Below are positions 17,248-25,521 of a stretch of 64,000 bases of DNA, one piece after another (the stretch's first letter is position 1; every line of letters begins with the position of its first letter). Where the stretch lies: positions 248,001 to 312,000 of the forward strand of contig JAXDFZ010000001.1 of assembly GCA_034665305.1 (NCBI GenBank), given 5' to 3'. The notes below the pieces were generated by a model. It had not been told where the DNA came from. It saw nothing but the letters and a program-made list of their open reading frames with translations, and searched no databases. The DNA comes from DASXRU01 sp034665305 (GTDB taxonomy: Bacteria > Acidobacteriota > Blastocatellia > Pyrinomonadales > Pyrinomonadaceae). The position numbers were made by a program, and so were the translations under genes.

Positions 17248-17520
17248 ATGACAGACGAAACGCAATCAGCAACCACACGCGATCTGGACTATCAGCAGGC
17301 GCAGCTTGCCTTCTCAATCATCGAATCGTTGCTGGAGCACACGCGAGTCATCAGCGACTTGATTGCGATGATGGCCCAGGTGTTGGACGAAGACACTACA
17401 AAAGCACTAACCCAAACTCCCAATTGGGCCGCCTATCTCGAAAGCCGTCGCCGTTTAGAACTCACCCGCACGGACGTCGAGCGCTTTGCCGAGTTCATGA
17501 AGACATTGCCGGAAGATTGA
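17248..17520 (+). CDS. Small hypothetical protein
   Basis: A 90-residue, mostly alpha-helical, acidic protein without Cys, signal peptide or membrane segment. Two helices are likely (residues about 13-46, rich in Ile/Leu/Met, and 58-88). I do not recognise it. It starts 7 bases after a family E repeat; no clear ribosome site is visible. It may belong with ygfZ upstream but is separated by the repeat. Confidence 0.5.
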   Translation: MTDETQSATTRDLDYQQAQLAFSIIESLLEHTRVISDLIAMMAQVLDEDTTKALTQTPNWAAYLESRRRLELTRTDVERFAEFMKTLPED

Positions 17521-17524
17521 TGTC

Positions 17525-17803
17525 TTTGGAGAGCGCCGGCAGAGCGCAGCGGCGACGGCGCTTTGGATTGATACTTCCGTCTGTGGAGCGGTCACCTGAA
17601 TTCCAAACAATCTAAAACAGCTTCCAGATTTGTTCCGCGGAGCGGGGCAGTAGCCCGACCGTTAGGGAGGGCTCCCTCTCGCAGGCATTCAACCGGAGCC
17701 CTCCCTAACGGTCGGGCTACTGCCCCGTTAATTGCTTGGAGCGAGGTTCCACTCAGAACGATCCAAAGCGGTGTCGCCGCTTCGCTCTGCCACCACACTC
17801 CAA
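17525..17803. repeat. Nested element: family F outside, family P inside
   Basis: The outer arms at 17525-17570 (GGAGAGCGCCGGCAGAGCGC) and 17759-17803 are reverse complements. Inside is another inverted pair at 17634-17733 with long perfect arms (CCGTTAGGGAGGGCTCC and its complement). The whole fills the 396-base gap before the kinase gene. Confidence 0.9.
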
Positions 17804-17916
17804 AACAAACCATGCGGGAAGATGACGCTGGCGCGCCCGCCAGAACTCATTTAGAATGACGGCGCTTATCCATCAGGGCAGCACCACCAAACAAGGGGTT
17901 TACACACTACAGTTCC

Positions 17917-20508
17917 ATGAATATTGCGACGGGTACTCTGCTGGGCCGCTACGAAATCCGCGCGCTCATCGGCGCGGGAGGGATGGGCGAGGTTTATCGG
18001 GCCACCGATAAATCGCTCGGTCGCGATGTAGCGATCAAAGTTTTGCCCCCGGACTTGTCATTGAACGCCGACCGCCTGCAGCGATTCGAACAGGAAGCGC
18101 GCGCGACCAGCGCGCTGAATCATCCGAACATCGTCGCGATTTTCGACTTCGGCAACTATCAGGGTTCACCCTACATTGTTTCCGAACTGCTGACCGGGGA
18201 AACCCTCCGCGACCGCCTGATTACCAGCGCCCTCCCCGCGCGCAAGGCGATCGAGTGCGCGGTCCAGATCGCGCGCGGACTGGGCGCCGCTCATGACAAG
18301 GGCATCATCCATCGCGATCTGAAACCGGAAAACGTATTCCTGACGGTCGATGGGCACACCAAGATTCTCGACTTTGGCCTCGCCAAACTGATTGATGAAC
18401 CAGTAGCGGCCGACGATAGCTCCTCTCAAGCTCCGACCAGGCGCATCAGCACTCAGCCGGGGACGGTGTTGGGCTCTGCCGGATACATGTCGCCGGAGCA
18501 AGTGCGCGGGCGGCCCACGGACTCACGCTCCGATATCTTCTCGTTCGGCGCGGTGCTCTACGAAATGGTTACGGGGCAGCGGGCGTTCCGCGGCGAATCG
18601 TCCGTGGAAACGATGAACTCGATCCTGAAGGATGAACCGCCGCCAATCGATATTATGGAGCGAGGCATCGGGCCGGCCCTGGAACGCTTCATCGCCCACT
18701 GCCTGGAAAAGCAACCGCAGGATCGTTTCCAATCCGCGCGAGATCTCGCTTTCAACCTCGAATCGATTACCAGTCAGTCGGGAGTGTACAGCTCGGTTTC
18801 GGGCAGCCGCCTCACGCCACCGGCAGCTAAATCACGTAAGTGGCCGATGCTGGCCGCGCTGCTTCTGCTGTCTGCCGGTTTGTTGGCCCTTGTCTTTTTC
18901 CTGGGCCGGAAAATGTCGACGCCGCAGCTACCGGTTTACACGCAACTGACTTTTCGTCGCGGCTCGATTTACACGGCGCGATTTACGCCGGACGGCAAGG
19001 GGATTTACTTCAGCGCTGCCTGGAACGGAAACCCGCTGGATATTTCATCGATGCGCGTAGAGTCGCCGGAAGTGCAAAACCTCGGAGCGATGCCCAATAC
19101 GCAAGTGCTTTCAATTTCGCCGAGTGGTGAAATGGCGGTGCTGTTGCGAAGCAAATGGCAGTTCCACTTCATTAACCTCGGAACGCTGGCCCGCATGCCG
19201 CTTACCGGCGGTGCGCCGCGCGAGATAATGGAGAACGTGCAGGAAGCGGACTGGAGTCCGGTCGGCAACAACATGGCGGTCGTGCGCCTGGACCACGCGC
19301 AAAACGTGCTTGAGTTTCCCAGCGGTAAAAAGCTCTACAGTACTGAAGGTTACATCAGCAACGTGCGCATTTCACCCCAGGGTGACCGCGTGGCCTTCAT
19401 GGACCATCCGCTTAATGGCGACAGCCGCGGCTCAGTAATGATCGTTGACGCGAATGGTGCGAAGCAGAAGCTTACGGAAGACTGGAGCGGAGAGGACGGC
19501 CTGGCCTGGGCGCCTTCCGGAGACGAGGTTTGGTTTACCGCAACTCGGGGCGGAGAATTGCAGGCGCTTTATGCCACCTCGCTTTCAGGAAAGGTGCGCG
19601 TGATCCTGCGCACGCCGGTGAGCATTCGGCTCCACGATATTTCGGCTGATGGCGAGGTGTTGTTGAGCGCCAGTCACGAATCGACGCCCATCACCGGCGA
19701 GCTGCCAGGCGAAAGCCGGGAGCGTGACCTGTCCTGGTTGACCGGAGTTCGCGTGACCGAGTTATCCCCCGACGGTACCTCTTTCATTTTTAGCGAGTAC
19801 GGCCAGGGAAGTGGCTCGAACTATGCCATCTATCTCGGCCACACCGACGGTTCGCCGGGCGTGAGACTCGGTGATGGTTACGGACTGGGCCGATCGCCGG
19901 ACGGCAAGTGGGTGATTTCCGTCTTAATCAATCCGCCGCAGATTGTGCTGCTGCCCACGGGCGCGGGACAGGCGAGGAGCCTGGAGCGGTTTGAGATCGA
20001 ACAGTATGGCTACGGCGCCGCATGGTTGCCGGATGGAAAGAACATCGTCTTTCTCGGTAAGGAGAAGGGTCATCAGACGCGCACCTTCGTTCAAAACGTT
20101 AACGGCGGGTCGCCGCGTCCGGTGACGCCGGAAGGAATCGCGGGCTATCTGGTCTCACCCGATGGCAAACTGCTGGTCGGCAAAGATCTCAACGAAACGA
20201 AAGCGCTCTATTCATTGGATGGAGGGGAGCCGCGTCCAATTCCCGGACTGGAGGCTGAAGACCGGGTAATTCGCTGGGGCACGGATCCGCAATCGCTCTA
20301 CGTCTATCGCGACAAGGAACGCCCGCTAAAAATCTATAAGTTGGATATTGCTACGGGACGTAAGGAGCTGGCGAGAGAGATCGCGCCGGCCGATCCTGCG
20401 GGAGTACTGGGACCAATCAACGTCCTGCTGACGCCGGACGGCAAAGGCTATATCTATGCCTTTGCCCGGCATCTGACGGATCTCTTCCTCGTCAAAGAAT
20501 TGAAGTGA
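17917..20508 (+). CDS. Transmembrane Ser/Thr protein kinase with beta-propeller sensor
   Basis: An 863-residue protein. The N-terminal cytoplasmic kinase (residues about 12-285) has all key motifs: glycine loop GAGGMGEVY, Lys41 (VAIKVLP), HRDLKPEN (132-139), DFG (152-154) and GYMSPEQ. A transmembrane helix (about 310-330) follows. The outer part (340-863) contains repeated FTPDGKGIYFS, ISPSGEMAV, SPDGKWVIS and LTPDGKGYIYA units, the TolB/WD40-like (PD40) propeller blades. Such kinases are abundant in Acidobacteria; the propeller may sense a ligand or protein, but no target is known. The gene stands alone between two large repeat elements. No ribosome site is obvious. Confidence 0.93.
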   Translation: MNIATGTLLGRYEIRALIGAGGMGEVYRATDKSLGRDVAIKVLPPDLSLNADRLQRFEQEARATSALNHPNIVAIFDFGNYQGSPYIVSELLTGETLRDRLITSALPARKAIECAVQIARGLGAAHDKGIIHRDLKPENVFLTVDGHTKILDFGLAKLIDEPVAADDSSSQAPTRRISTQPGTVLGSAGYMSPEQVRGRPTDSRSDIFSFGAVLYEMVTGQRAFRGESSVETMNSILKDEPPPIDIMERGIGPALERFIAHCLEKQPQDRFQSARDLAFNLESITSQSGVYSSVSGSRLTPPAAKSRKWPMLAALLLLSAGLLALVFFLGRKMSTPQLPVYTQLTFRRGSIYTARFTPDGKGIYFSAAWNGNPLDISSMRVESPEVQNLGAMPNTQVLSISPSGEMAVLLRSKWQFHFINLGTLARMPLTGGAPREIMENVQEADWSPVGNNMAVVRLDHAQNVLEFPSGKKLYSTEGYISNVRISPQGDRVAFMDHPLNGDSRGSVMIVDANGAKQKLTEDWSGEDGLAWAPSGDEVWFTATRGGELQALYATSLSGKVRVILRTPVSIRLHDISADGEVLLSASHESTPITGELPGESRERDLSWLTGVRVTELSPDGTSFIFSEYGQGSGSNYAIYLGHTDGSPGVRLGDGYGLGRSPDGKWVISVLINPPQIVLLPTGAGQARSLERFEIEQYGYGAAWLPDGKNIVFLGKEKGHQTRTFVQNVNGGSPRPVTPEGIAGYLVSPDGKLLVGKDLNETKALYSLDGGEPRPIPGLEAEDRVIRWGTDPQSLYVYRDKERPLKIYKLDIATGRKELAREIAPADPAGVLGPINVLLTPDGKGYIYAFARHLTDLFLVKELK

Positions 20509-20601
20509 GACCTGTCACCAGGTCATCAATCAAAGATCGCCGAGATATTTCCCGACCGGAATTTCGCTGAAGTCCGATGCTTCTCGCCTGCGACTGCGTG
20601 T

Positions 20602-20793
20602 ACGCCGAAGGCGTTGCATAACTCAGCCCAGGGTAACACCCTGGGTCACGATACAGCGGATCGATTCATCACCCTGAAAGGGTGAAACAGTCGATCGAAG
20701 CGGCAAAATATCGAACCCTTTCAGGGTACGTCGGGGTAGAATTTCTTTTCACCCAGGGTGTTACCCTGGGCTGAGTTATGAAATGCCTTCGGC
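20602..20793. repeat. Nested hairpin element (class II, three shells)
   Basis: Outer arms: CGCCGAAGGCG and TGCCTTCGGCA. Middle arms: CTCAGCCCAGGGTAACACC and GTTACCCTGGGCTGAG, nearly perfect. Inner arms: ACCCTGAAAGGGT and ACCCTTTCAGGGT. All are small hairpins. It occupies the gap after the kinase gene; nothing else is visible there. Confidence 0.88.
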
Positions 20794-20843
20794 ATACCCG
20801 CGGCGCGGGGCGACTGGGTATCTTTTTTGATCGAACGTCCTGG

Positions 20844-21326
20844 CTACTTCGTTTTCGGTTTCGCGTTTGCGTTAGGGTTCGCTGGCGGCGTGACCTTCAG
20901 CATATTCTTCACTTGCTTCACACCCTCGACGGCCTTCGCGATGGTTTCAGCCTGCGCTTTCTGCGCTGCAGTTGCCACCGTTCCGGATAACGTCAGGACT
21001 TCGTTGTCGACGTCGACATTGATGGTGGAATCGCGCAGATCATCTGCCGCTGCCAGATCGAAACGTGCTTTGGTCCAGAGCCAGCCATCGTTGATGCCGG
21101 TACCGATTTTGCTTCCGACATCTTTCGCCTGTTGGGAGTAGGTTGCCTTGTTCTTTTCATACTCCTCTCGAGTTCCTTTCTTTGCCGTGGCAACGGGAGT
21201 CGCCGTGGCCGTCGGAGTTGCTCTGACGTTCGCGTTCGCGTTTTCATTCGTCGTGCTTTCGCAGCCGGCAGCCAAGGTCAGTAGCAAGATGCCGGTGATT
21301 AAAATTGCGAGTGTGTGGCTTTTCAT
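20844..21326 (-). CDS. BON-domain lipoprotein
   Basis: A 160-residue lipoprotein: signal peptide with lipobox LAAGC, then an Asn/Ala and Thr/Ala-Pro linker, then one BON domain (residues about 80-145) with DDLRDSTINVDVDNEVLTLSG and AVEGVKQVKNML. BON domains bind membranes or phospholipids and occur in osmotic-shock protein OsmY. The C-terminus is Pro/Asn/Lys-rich. The ATG at 21326 has GGAGGG upstream and starts the signal peptide; a longer reading from 21371 is unlikely. It stands alone. Confidence 0.88.
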   Translation of the reverse strand: MKSHTLAILITGILLLTLAAGCESTTNENANANVRATPTATATPVATAKKGTREEYEKNKATYSQQAKDVGSKIGTGINDGWLWTKARFDLAAADDLRDSTINVDVDNEVLTLSGTVATAAQKAQAETIAKAVEGVKQVKNMLKVTPPANPNANAKPKTK

Positions 21327-21475
21327 AATCCCTCCTGTAATTTCCTCTGGACGAGGTTGACGAAAGTTCAAACCTCCGGCCTATTCATTAACCGGTTGGG
21401 ATTCGAACACAAGGGGTTTTGCAGAAGGGAAGGGATCGGGAAGCAAGCTTAGCCCAGTTGGGGGTTGAGGGCAAG

Positions 21476-21559
21476 ATAGAGGCTGGAGACTAGAGGCTAG
21501 GAAGAACCGTGCTTCGCTTATGGTCGGCTAATACCTAGCCTCTAGTCTCCAGCCTCTAA
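21476..21559. repeat. Family E inverted repeat
   Basis: Arms 21476-21502 (AGAGGCTGGAGACTAGAGGC) and 21532-21559 (GCCTCTAGTCTCCAGCCTC) are almost perfect reverse complements, about 30 bases apart, just after the stop of the YggX-like gene. Confidence 0.88.
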
Positions 21560-21562
21560 TCA

Positions 21563-21847
21563 TCACCACTTAATGCTGCCTTCCTTGGCGGTGTCGATCT
21601 CGGCGGTCGGCAGGCTCTCGTTAAAGAGATAACCCTTCATGTTGTCGAAGAGGAAATTCTGCGCGTCGGGATTTGAGAGATCCAATCCGTAATGGTTGAT
21701 GATCTGCATTTGCTTTTTGGTCCAGTCCTGCCAGCACGGATTACAAATCTCCCTGCTGACTTTCTGGCCCAACTCGGTAGGAAAGGGCGCGAATCCCAGC
21801 GCCGGACGTTTTTCACCGCAGTGTTTGCATTTGATTGTATCGGCCAT
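21563..21847 (-). CDS. YggX-like Fe(2+)-trafficking protein with CxxC pairs
   Basis: A 94-residue protein. ELGQKVSREIC, WTKKQMQIIN and NMKGYLFNE align with the YggX family (GELGKRIYNEI, WQHKQTMLIN, MVNFLFEG in E. coli), small proteins linked to protecting Fe-S clusters from oxidation and recycling iron. Unlike typical YggX, it has two CxxC pairs (KCKHC near residue 7 and CNPC near 36), which suggests a zinc-ribbon or iron site in the same fold. The start at 21847 has CCAAGGAG upstream. It lies directly downstream of a peroxiredoxin gene in the same direction, consistent with oxidative-stress use. Metal and function are inferred. Confidence 0.75.
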   Translation of the reverse strand: MADTIKCKHCGEKRPALGFAPFPTELGQKVSREICNPCWQDWTKKQMQIINHYGLDLSNPDAQNFLFDNMKGYLFNESLPTAEIDTAKEGSIKW

Positions 21848-21868
21848 GAAATCTCCTTGGGAAGCATG

Positions 21869-21951
21869 GTAAAGCGCAAAGGGCGAAGCGCAAAGGGCCA
21901 AAAACAAAGACTAGTCCTGGCTCTTGGCGCTTTGCCCTTCGCTCTTTGCCG
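21869..21951. repeat. Inverted repeat overlapping a peroxiredoxin C-terminus
   Basis: Arms 21869-21899 (AGCGCAAAGGGCGAAGCGC) and 21924-21951 (GGCGCTTTGCCCTTCGC) are inverted. The right arm encodes the last residues of the peroxiredoxin, which thereby ends in SEGQSAKSQD. Confidence 0.8.
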
Positions 21952-22408
21952 CTCTGATGGCACGCAGCGTGTCGTCGTCCTTCGGCCGCATGATGCCGAT
22001 CGCCCGCACGTCGCGGTAGCGAATCACGCCGGCCGCGTCGATGACGAAAACCGATCGCGCGGTGCGTCCCGGCAGCAGCGATATCGCACCGTAGAGTTTG
22101 GATACCGCGCCATCCGTATCAGCCAGCAGCCGCAGCGGCAGTTGATGGTGCGCGGCAAATTTCTGATGCGATTCCACAGTGTTGGTTGAGATTCCGACGA
22201 CCTCGGCCCCAGTCGCAGTGTAGTCTTCCCAGCGATCGCGCAGGGAACACATTTGCTTCGTGCAGATCGGGGTCTCATCACCGGGATAGAACAGCAACAC
22301 TACGACCTGGCCGCGATGGCTCGCGAGGTCCCAGGTTTTGCCGTCGCCATCCGGAAGAGTGAAATCCGGAGCCATCTCTGCGACACCAGCGCTGTTTGTT
22401 TTTGTCAT
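21911..22408 (-). CDS. Peroxiredoxin (AhpC/TSA, BCP-like)
   Basis: A 165-residue thiol peroxidase that reduces hydrogen peroxide and organic peroxides. APDFTLPD opens the thioredoxin fold; PGDETPIC carries the peroxidatic Cys49 and a second Cys54 follows five residues on (CTKQMC), the arrangement of BCP/PrxQ enzymes. FVIDAAGVIRYRD is the usual later strand. Start choice is uncertain: ATGs exist at 22408, 22432 and 22450, none with a good ribosome site; 22408 best matches the family length. The last dozen residues are encoded by a repeat. The YggX-like gene follows 63 bases downstream. Confidence 0.9.
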   Translation of the reverse strand: MTKTNSAGVAEMAPDFTLPDGDGKTWDLASHRGQVVVLLFYPGDETPICTKQMCSLRDRWEDYTATGAEVVGISTNTVESHQKFAAHHQLPLRLLADTDGAVSKLYGAISLLPGRTARSVFVIDAAGVIRYRDVRAIGIMRPKDDDTLRAIRAAKSEGQSAKSQD

Positions 22409-22465
22409 GATTTTTTTCTGCTTAAGAATCATAGCATTAGTCGGTGTCATGAAGCGCGCGAGCCT

Positions 22466-22536
22466 CGTAACGCAAACTGTTAGTTTGCGATTCCTGATTG
22501 CCTTCCACGTTCACGCAAACTAACAGTTTGCGTTAC
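22466..22536. repeat. Family B inverted hairpin pair
   Basis: The left copy (22466-22489, CGCAAAC, loop TGTTA, GTTTGCG) and right copy (22514-22536, CGCAAAC, loop TAACA, GTTTGCG) are inverted. They lie upstream of the peroxiredoxin gene. Confidence 0.9.
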
Positions 22537-22639
22537 AAAAGCAACTTAGAGAACTGCGTCGCCCTTTGAAATCTTTTCTGCTATCGATTACCTTGATAGC
22601 AAATTTGCATTCCGGTTACAGCCCTGACTACGGTGTGAC

Positions 22640-22710
22640 TGTTTAGCGGCGGGCTCCTGCCCGCCGATCTTGCGCCGGACTGAAGCGGACGGTTGGCCCG
22701 CTGCTAAACG
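22640..22710. repeat. Inverted repeat (GTTTAGCGGCGGGC type)
   Basis: GTTTAGCGGCGGGC at 22640-22653 pairs with GCCCGCTGCTAAAC at 22697-22710; the left side also folds on itself (GGCGGGC, TCCT, GCCCGCC). It lies 30 bases before the zinc-ribbon gene. Confidence 0.75.
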
Positions 22711-22741
22711 GTGTTGCTTGATTCAAACTGAAGGAGAACGA

Positions 22742-23050
22742 ATGGGAGACGGCCTGGACGATCGCAGAAAAGGTTTGGAGGATGAGTATTTCCACCGCAA
22801 AAACCAAGAGGCAATTGAAAAGTTGCGCGAGAAGATGAAGGTGTCCGATGAACACAAGGCAGCCGGGACTTCGTCAATGCGTTGTCCGCGGTGCGATGGC
22901 GCGCTGAAAGAGAGCCAGTTTGAAGAAGTAGCCATCGACACGTGCGAGAAGTGCGGCGGGATCTGGCTTGATTCGGGCGAGCTGTCGCAATTGATGAAAC
23001 GTGAAGGCGGCAATTGGTTCGGGCGGCTCCTGGGTGGATCTACCGAATAG
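22742..23050 (+). CDS. Zinc-ribbon (TFIIB-type) protein
   Basis: A 102-residue protein. The C-terminal half is a zinc ribbon with MRCPRCDGAL and CEKCGGIWLDSGEL, the pattern of the zf-TFIIB family of small bacterial proteins of unknown role. The N-terminal half (residues 1-45) is a highly charged helix. The start at 22742 has AAGGAGAA six bases upstream. The hutU gene begins 38 bases after the stop, so the two may share a transcript, though no functional link is apparent. Confidence 0.8.
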   Translation: MGDGLDDRRKGLEDEYFHRKNQEAIEKLREKMKVSDEHKAAGTSSMRCPRCDGALKESQFEEVAIDTCEKCGGIWLDSGELSQLMKREGGNWFGRLLGGSTE

Positions 23051-23088
23051 TTCGCTTCCATTTGATTAGCGCACACCAATACCGTTCG

Positions 23089-24744
23089 ATGTCTGCCAGA
23101 ACCATACGCGCTCCGCGTGGCCCCGTCTTGAGTTGCCAGAGTTGGCAACAAGAGGCGGCGTTGCGCTGCCTGATGAACAACCTCGATCCGGACGTAGCCG
23201 AGAAGCCTGATGACCTGGTGGTTTACGGCGGGGCCGGCAAGGCGGCGCGTAACTGGGCGTGCTTCGATGCAATCGTGCGTGAGCTGCAAGCGCTACGGAA
23301 CGATGAAACTCTCCTGGTCCAATCCGGTAAGCCCGTCGGCGTGTTTCGCACGCACGAGTATGCGCCGCGGGTCTTGATCGCAAACTCGAATCTGGTCGGC
23401 GCGTGGGCCAACTGGGAACATTTCCACGAACTCGAACGCAAAGGCCTGATGATGTACGGTCAGATGACGGCCGGTAGTTGGATTTACATTGGCACGCAGG
23501 GCATCGTTCAAGGAACGTTTGAAACCTTCGCGGCGTTGGCCGATAAACACTTCAGCGGCGACCTTACCGGCAGACTGGTCGTCTCCGGCGGGATGGGCGG
23601 AATGGGCGGCGCACAGCCACTCGCGGCAACGTTGAATGGCGGAGTTTTTCTCGGAATCGACGTTGATCCGGCCCGGATTGAGCGACGCGTGATGACGGGT
23701 TACTGCGATCGGCTCGCCCTCAACCTGGACGAGGCGCTCGATATTTGCCAGGACGCGCGCGAGCAGAAGCGGGCTTTGTCGGTCGGTCTGGTGGGAAACT
23801 GCGCAGAGGTGTTGCCGGAGCTCGCGCGACGCGGAATCGAAATCGATGTTGTTACCGATCAAACCAGCGCCCACGATCCTTTGAACGGTTATGTTCCTGC
23901 CGGGCTCACGCTCGCGGACGCGGAAGAACTTCGCAGAACAGATCCCGCCGCCTACGTCGCGCGCGCAATGGAGTCGATGGCCCGTCACGTGGAGGCGATG
24001 TTGAATTTGAAACGCGCCGGCGCGGTGACGTTTGATTACGGTAACAACATTCGAAAGATGGCGTTCGATGCCGGCGTGGCAAACGCGTTCGACATCCCCG
24101 GCTTCGTCCCCGAATACATTCGTCCGTTGTTTTGCGAAGGCAAGGGCCCGTTTCGCTGGGTCGCACTCTCCGGTGATGCGGAAGACATACGGAAAACGGA
24201 CGACCTGGCCCTCGAACTTTTTCCCAATGACGCGACTCTGAATCGTTGGCTGCGGCTGGCGCGCGATCGCATTCAGTTTCAGGGACTACCGGCGCGAATT
24301 TGCTGGCTGGGTTACGGCGAGCGCGCGGAGATGGGCGAGGCCATCAACGATCTGGTGAAGCGCGGAGAATTGAAAGCGCCGATCGCAATTGGCCGCGACC
24401 ATCTGGATACGGGTTCGGTAGCGTCACCCTATCGCGAGACCGAAGCGATGAAGGACGGATCGGACGCGGTTGCGGATTGGCCGATTCTGAACGCGTTGCT
24501 CAACACCGCCAGCGGCGCCAGCTGGGTTTCATTTCATCACGGCGGTGGAGTGGGCATTGGTTATTCGCTGCACGCCGGCCAGGTCTCTGTCGCCGATGGC
24601 ACACCCGAAGCCGCCAAACGTTTGAATCGAGTGCTGACCAACGATCCGGGCCTGGGCGTAGCGCGCCACGTCGATGCCGGGTATGACGAGGCGTTAGCTA
24701 CAGCTCAAGGTAAGGGCATCAAGATACCAATGCTCGCCGATTAA
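23089..24744 (+). CDS. hutU: Urocanate hydratase
   Basis: A 551-residue enzyme of full family length. It converts urocanate to imidazolonepropionate, the second step of histidine degradation, with tightly bound NAD. The NAD-binding GGMGGMGG motif is at about residue 167; MMYGQMTAGSWIYIGTQG, RDHLDTGSVASPYRET and SFHHGGGVGIGYS are conserved family segments near the active site. The ATG at 23089 gives the best length; an upstream in-frame start at 23014 would overlap the previous gene. hutH is at 57625-59121 on the other strand; imidazolonepropionase (hutI) was not seen in this window. Confidence 0.96.
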   Translation: MSARTIRAPRGPVLSCQSWQQEAALRCLMNNLDPDVAEKPDDLVVYGGAGKAARNWACFDAIVRELQALRNDETLLVQSGKPVGVFRTHEYAPRVLIANSNLVGAWANWEHFHELERKGLMMYGQMTAGSWIYIGTQGIVQGTFETFAALADKHFSGDLTGRLVVSGGMGGMGGAQPLAATLNGGVFLGIDVDPARIERRVMTGYCDRLALNLDEALDICQDAREQKRALSVGLVGNCAEVLPELARRGIEIDVVTDQTSAHDPLNGYVPAGLTLADAEELRRTDPAAYVARAMESMARHVEAMLNLKRAGAVTFDYGNNIRKMAFDAGVANAFDIPGFVPEYIRPLFCEGKGPFRWVALSGDAEDIRKTDDLALELFPNDATLNRWLRLARDRIQFQGLPARICWLGYGERAEMGEAINDLVKRGELKAPIAIGRDHLDTGSVASPYRETEAMKDGSDAVADWPILNALLNTASGASWVSFHHGGGVGIGYSLHAGQVSVADGTPEAAKRLNRVLTNDPGLGVARHVDAGYDEALATAQGKGIKIPMLAD

Positions 24745-24762
24745 GGTTCAAAGGACTAAGCG

Positions 24763-25518
24763 ATGCGCTATTTGTTAATGATGCTTTTGATGATGGTCGC
24801 AGCTTCCCCGATTGCGGCGCAGACCAGGAAGATTGCCACGACGGAAGACCTGGTTGCGGCCATGCAGAAGAAGTATGGCAAGTCGTGGTACCGGACCGCG
24901 ACTTTTGTGCAACGCACCACGGAGTTTGCGGAGGACGGCACGGCGAAGGTCTCGACCTGGTATGAAGCGTTGTCGGTGCCGGGAAATCTGCGGATTGATT
25001 TCACGCCGATCAAAGAAGGCAACGGACTGCTGTTTACGAACCGCACTATTTATTCCTTCAAAGATGGCAAGGTGGAAAACACGCGGCCGTTCGTGCATCC
25101 ACTCATGATTCTCGGCTTTGATATTTACAAGCTGCCCGCCGCGGATGTGATCGATACGCTGAAGAAATTGAAGTTCGACCTTTCCATTTTCCGCGAGGAC
25201 ACTTGGCAGGGCAGGCCCATTTATGTGGTGGGCGCTAAGACGGGCGATTCGCATTCACCGCAGTTCTGGATCGACCAGAAGGACCTTTACTTCGTGCGTA
25301 TGTTGCGGCCGGCGGGCAAGGATGGGAAGCAAACCTCAGAGACGCAGTTCAATAAATATCAAAAACTCGGTGGCGGCTGGATTTCTCCGGAAGTCATATT
25401 TCTGATTGATGGCCGCATCGTCACTACTGAAGCGTACTCTGAAATGCGCGCCAACGTGACGCTGGATAGCAAACTTTTTGACCCGCAATTCTGGACGACA
25501 GTTCATTGGCGCCAGTAA
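24763..25518 (+). CDS. LolA-like secreted protein
   Basis: A 251-residue periplasmic protein with a signal peptide ending in IAAQ. The mature part has strands typical of LolA-like or outer-membrane-lipoprotein-sorting folds: TATFVQRTTEF, SVPGNLRIDF, GNGLLFTNRTIYSFKDGK, GRPIYVVGAK and QFWIDQKDLYFVRM. Proteins of this fold bind lipid or lipoprotein acyl chains. It follows hutU by 18 bases and precedes a secreted esterase by 3 bases, so lipoprotein and esterase are almost surely one operon. Confidence 0.75.
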   Translation: MRYLLMMLLMMVAASPIAAQTRKIATTEDLVAAMQKKYGKSWYRTATFVQRTTEFAEDGTAKVSTWYEALSVPGNLRIDFTPIKEGNGLLFTNRTIYSFKDGKVENTRPFVHPLMILGFDIYKLPAADVIDTLKKLKFDLSIFREDTWQGRPIYVVGAKTGDSHSPQFWIDQKDLYFVRMLRPAGKDGKQTSETQFNKYQKLGGGWISPEVIFLIDGRIVTTEAYSEMRANVTLDSKLFDPQFWTTVHWRQ

Positions 25519-25521
25519 CTA

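Noticed and set aside
17525..17803. A small insertion sequence
   Set aside because: No transposase frame inside; only nested inverted repeats.
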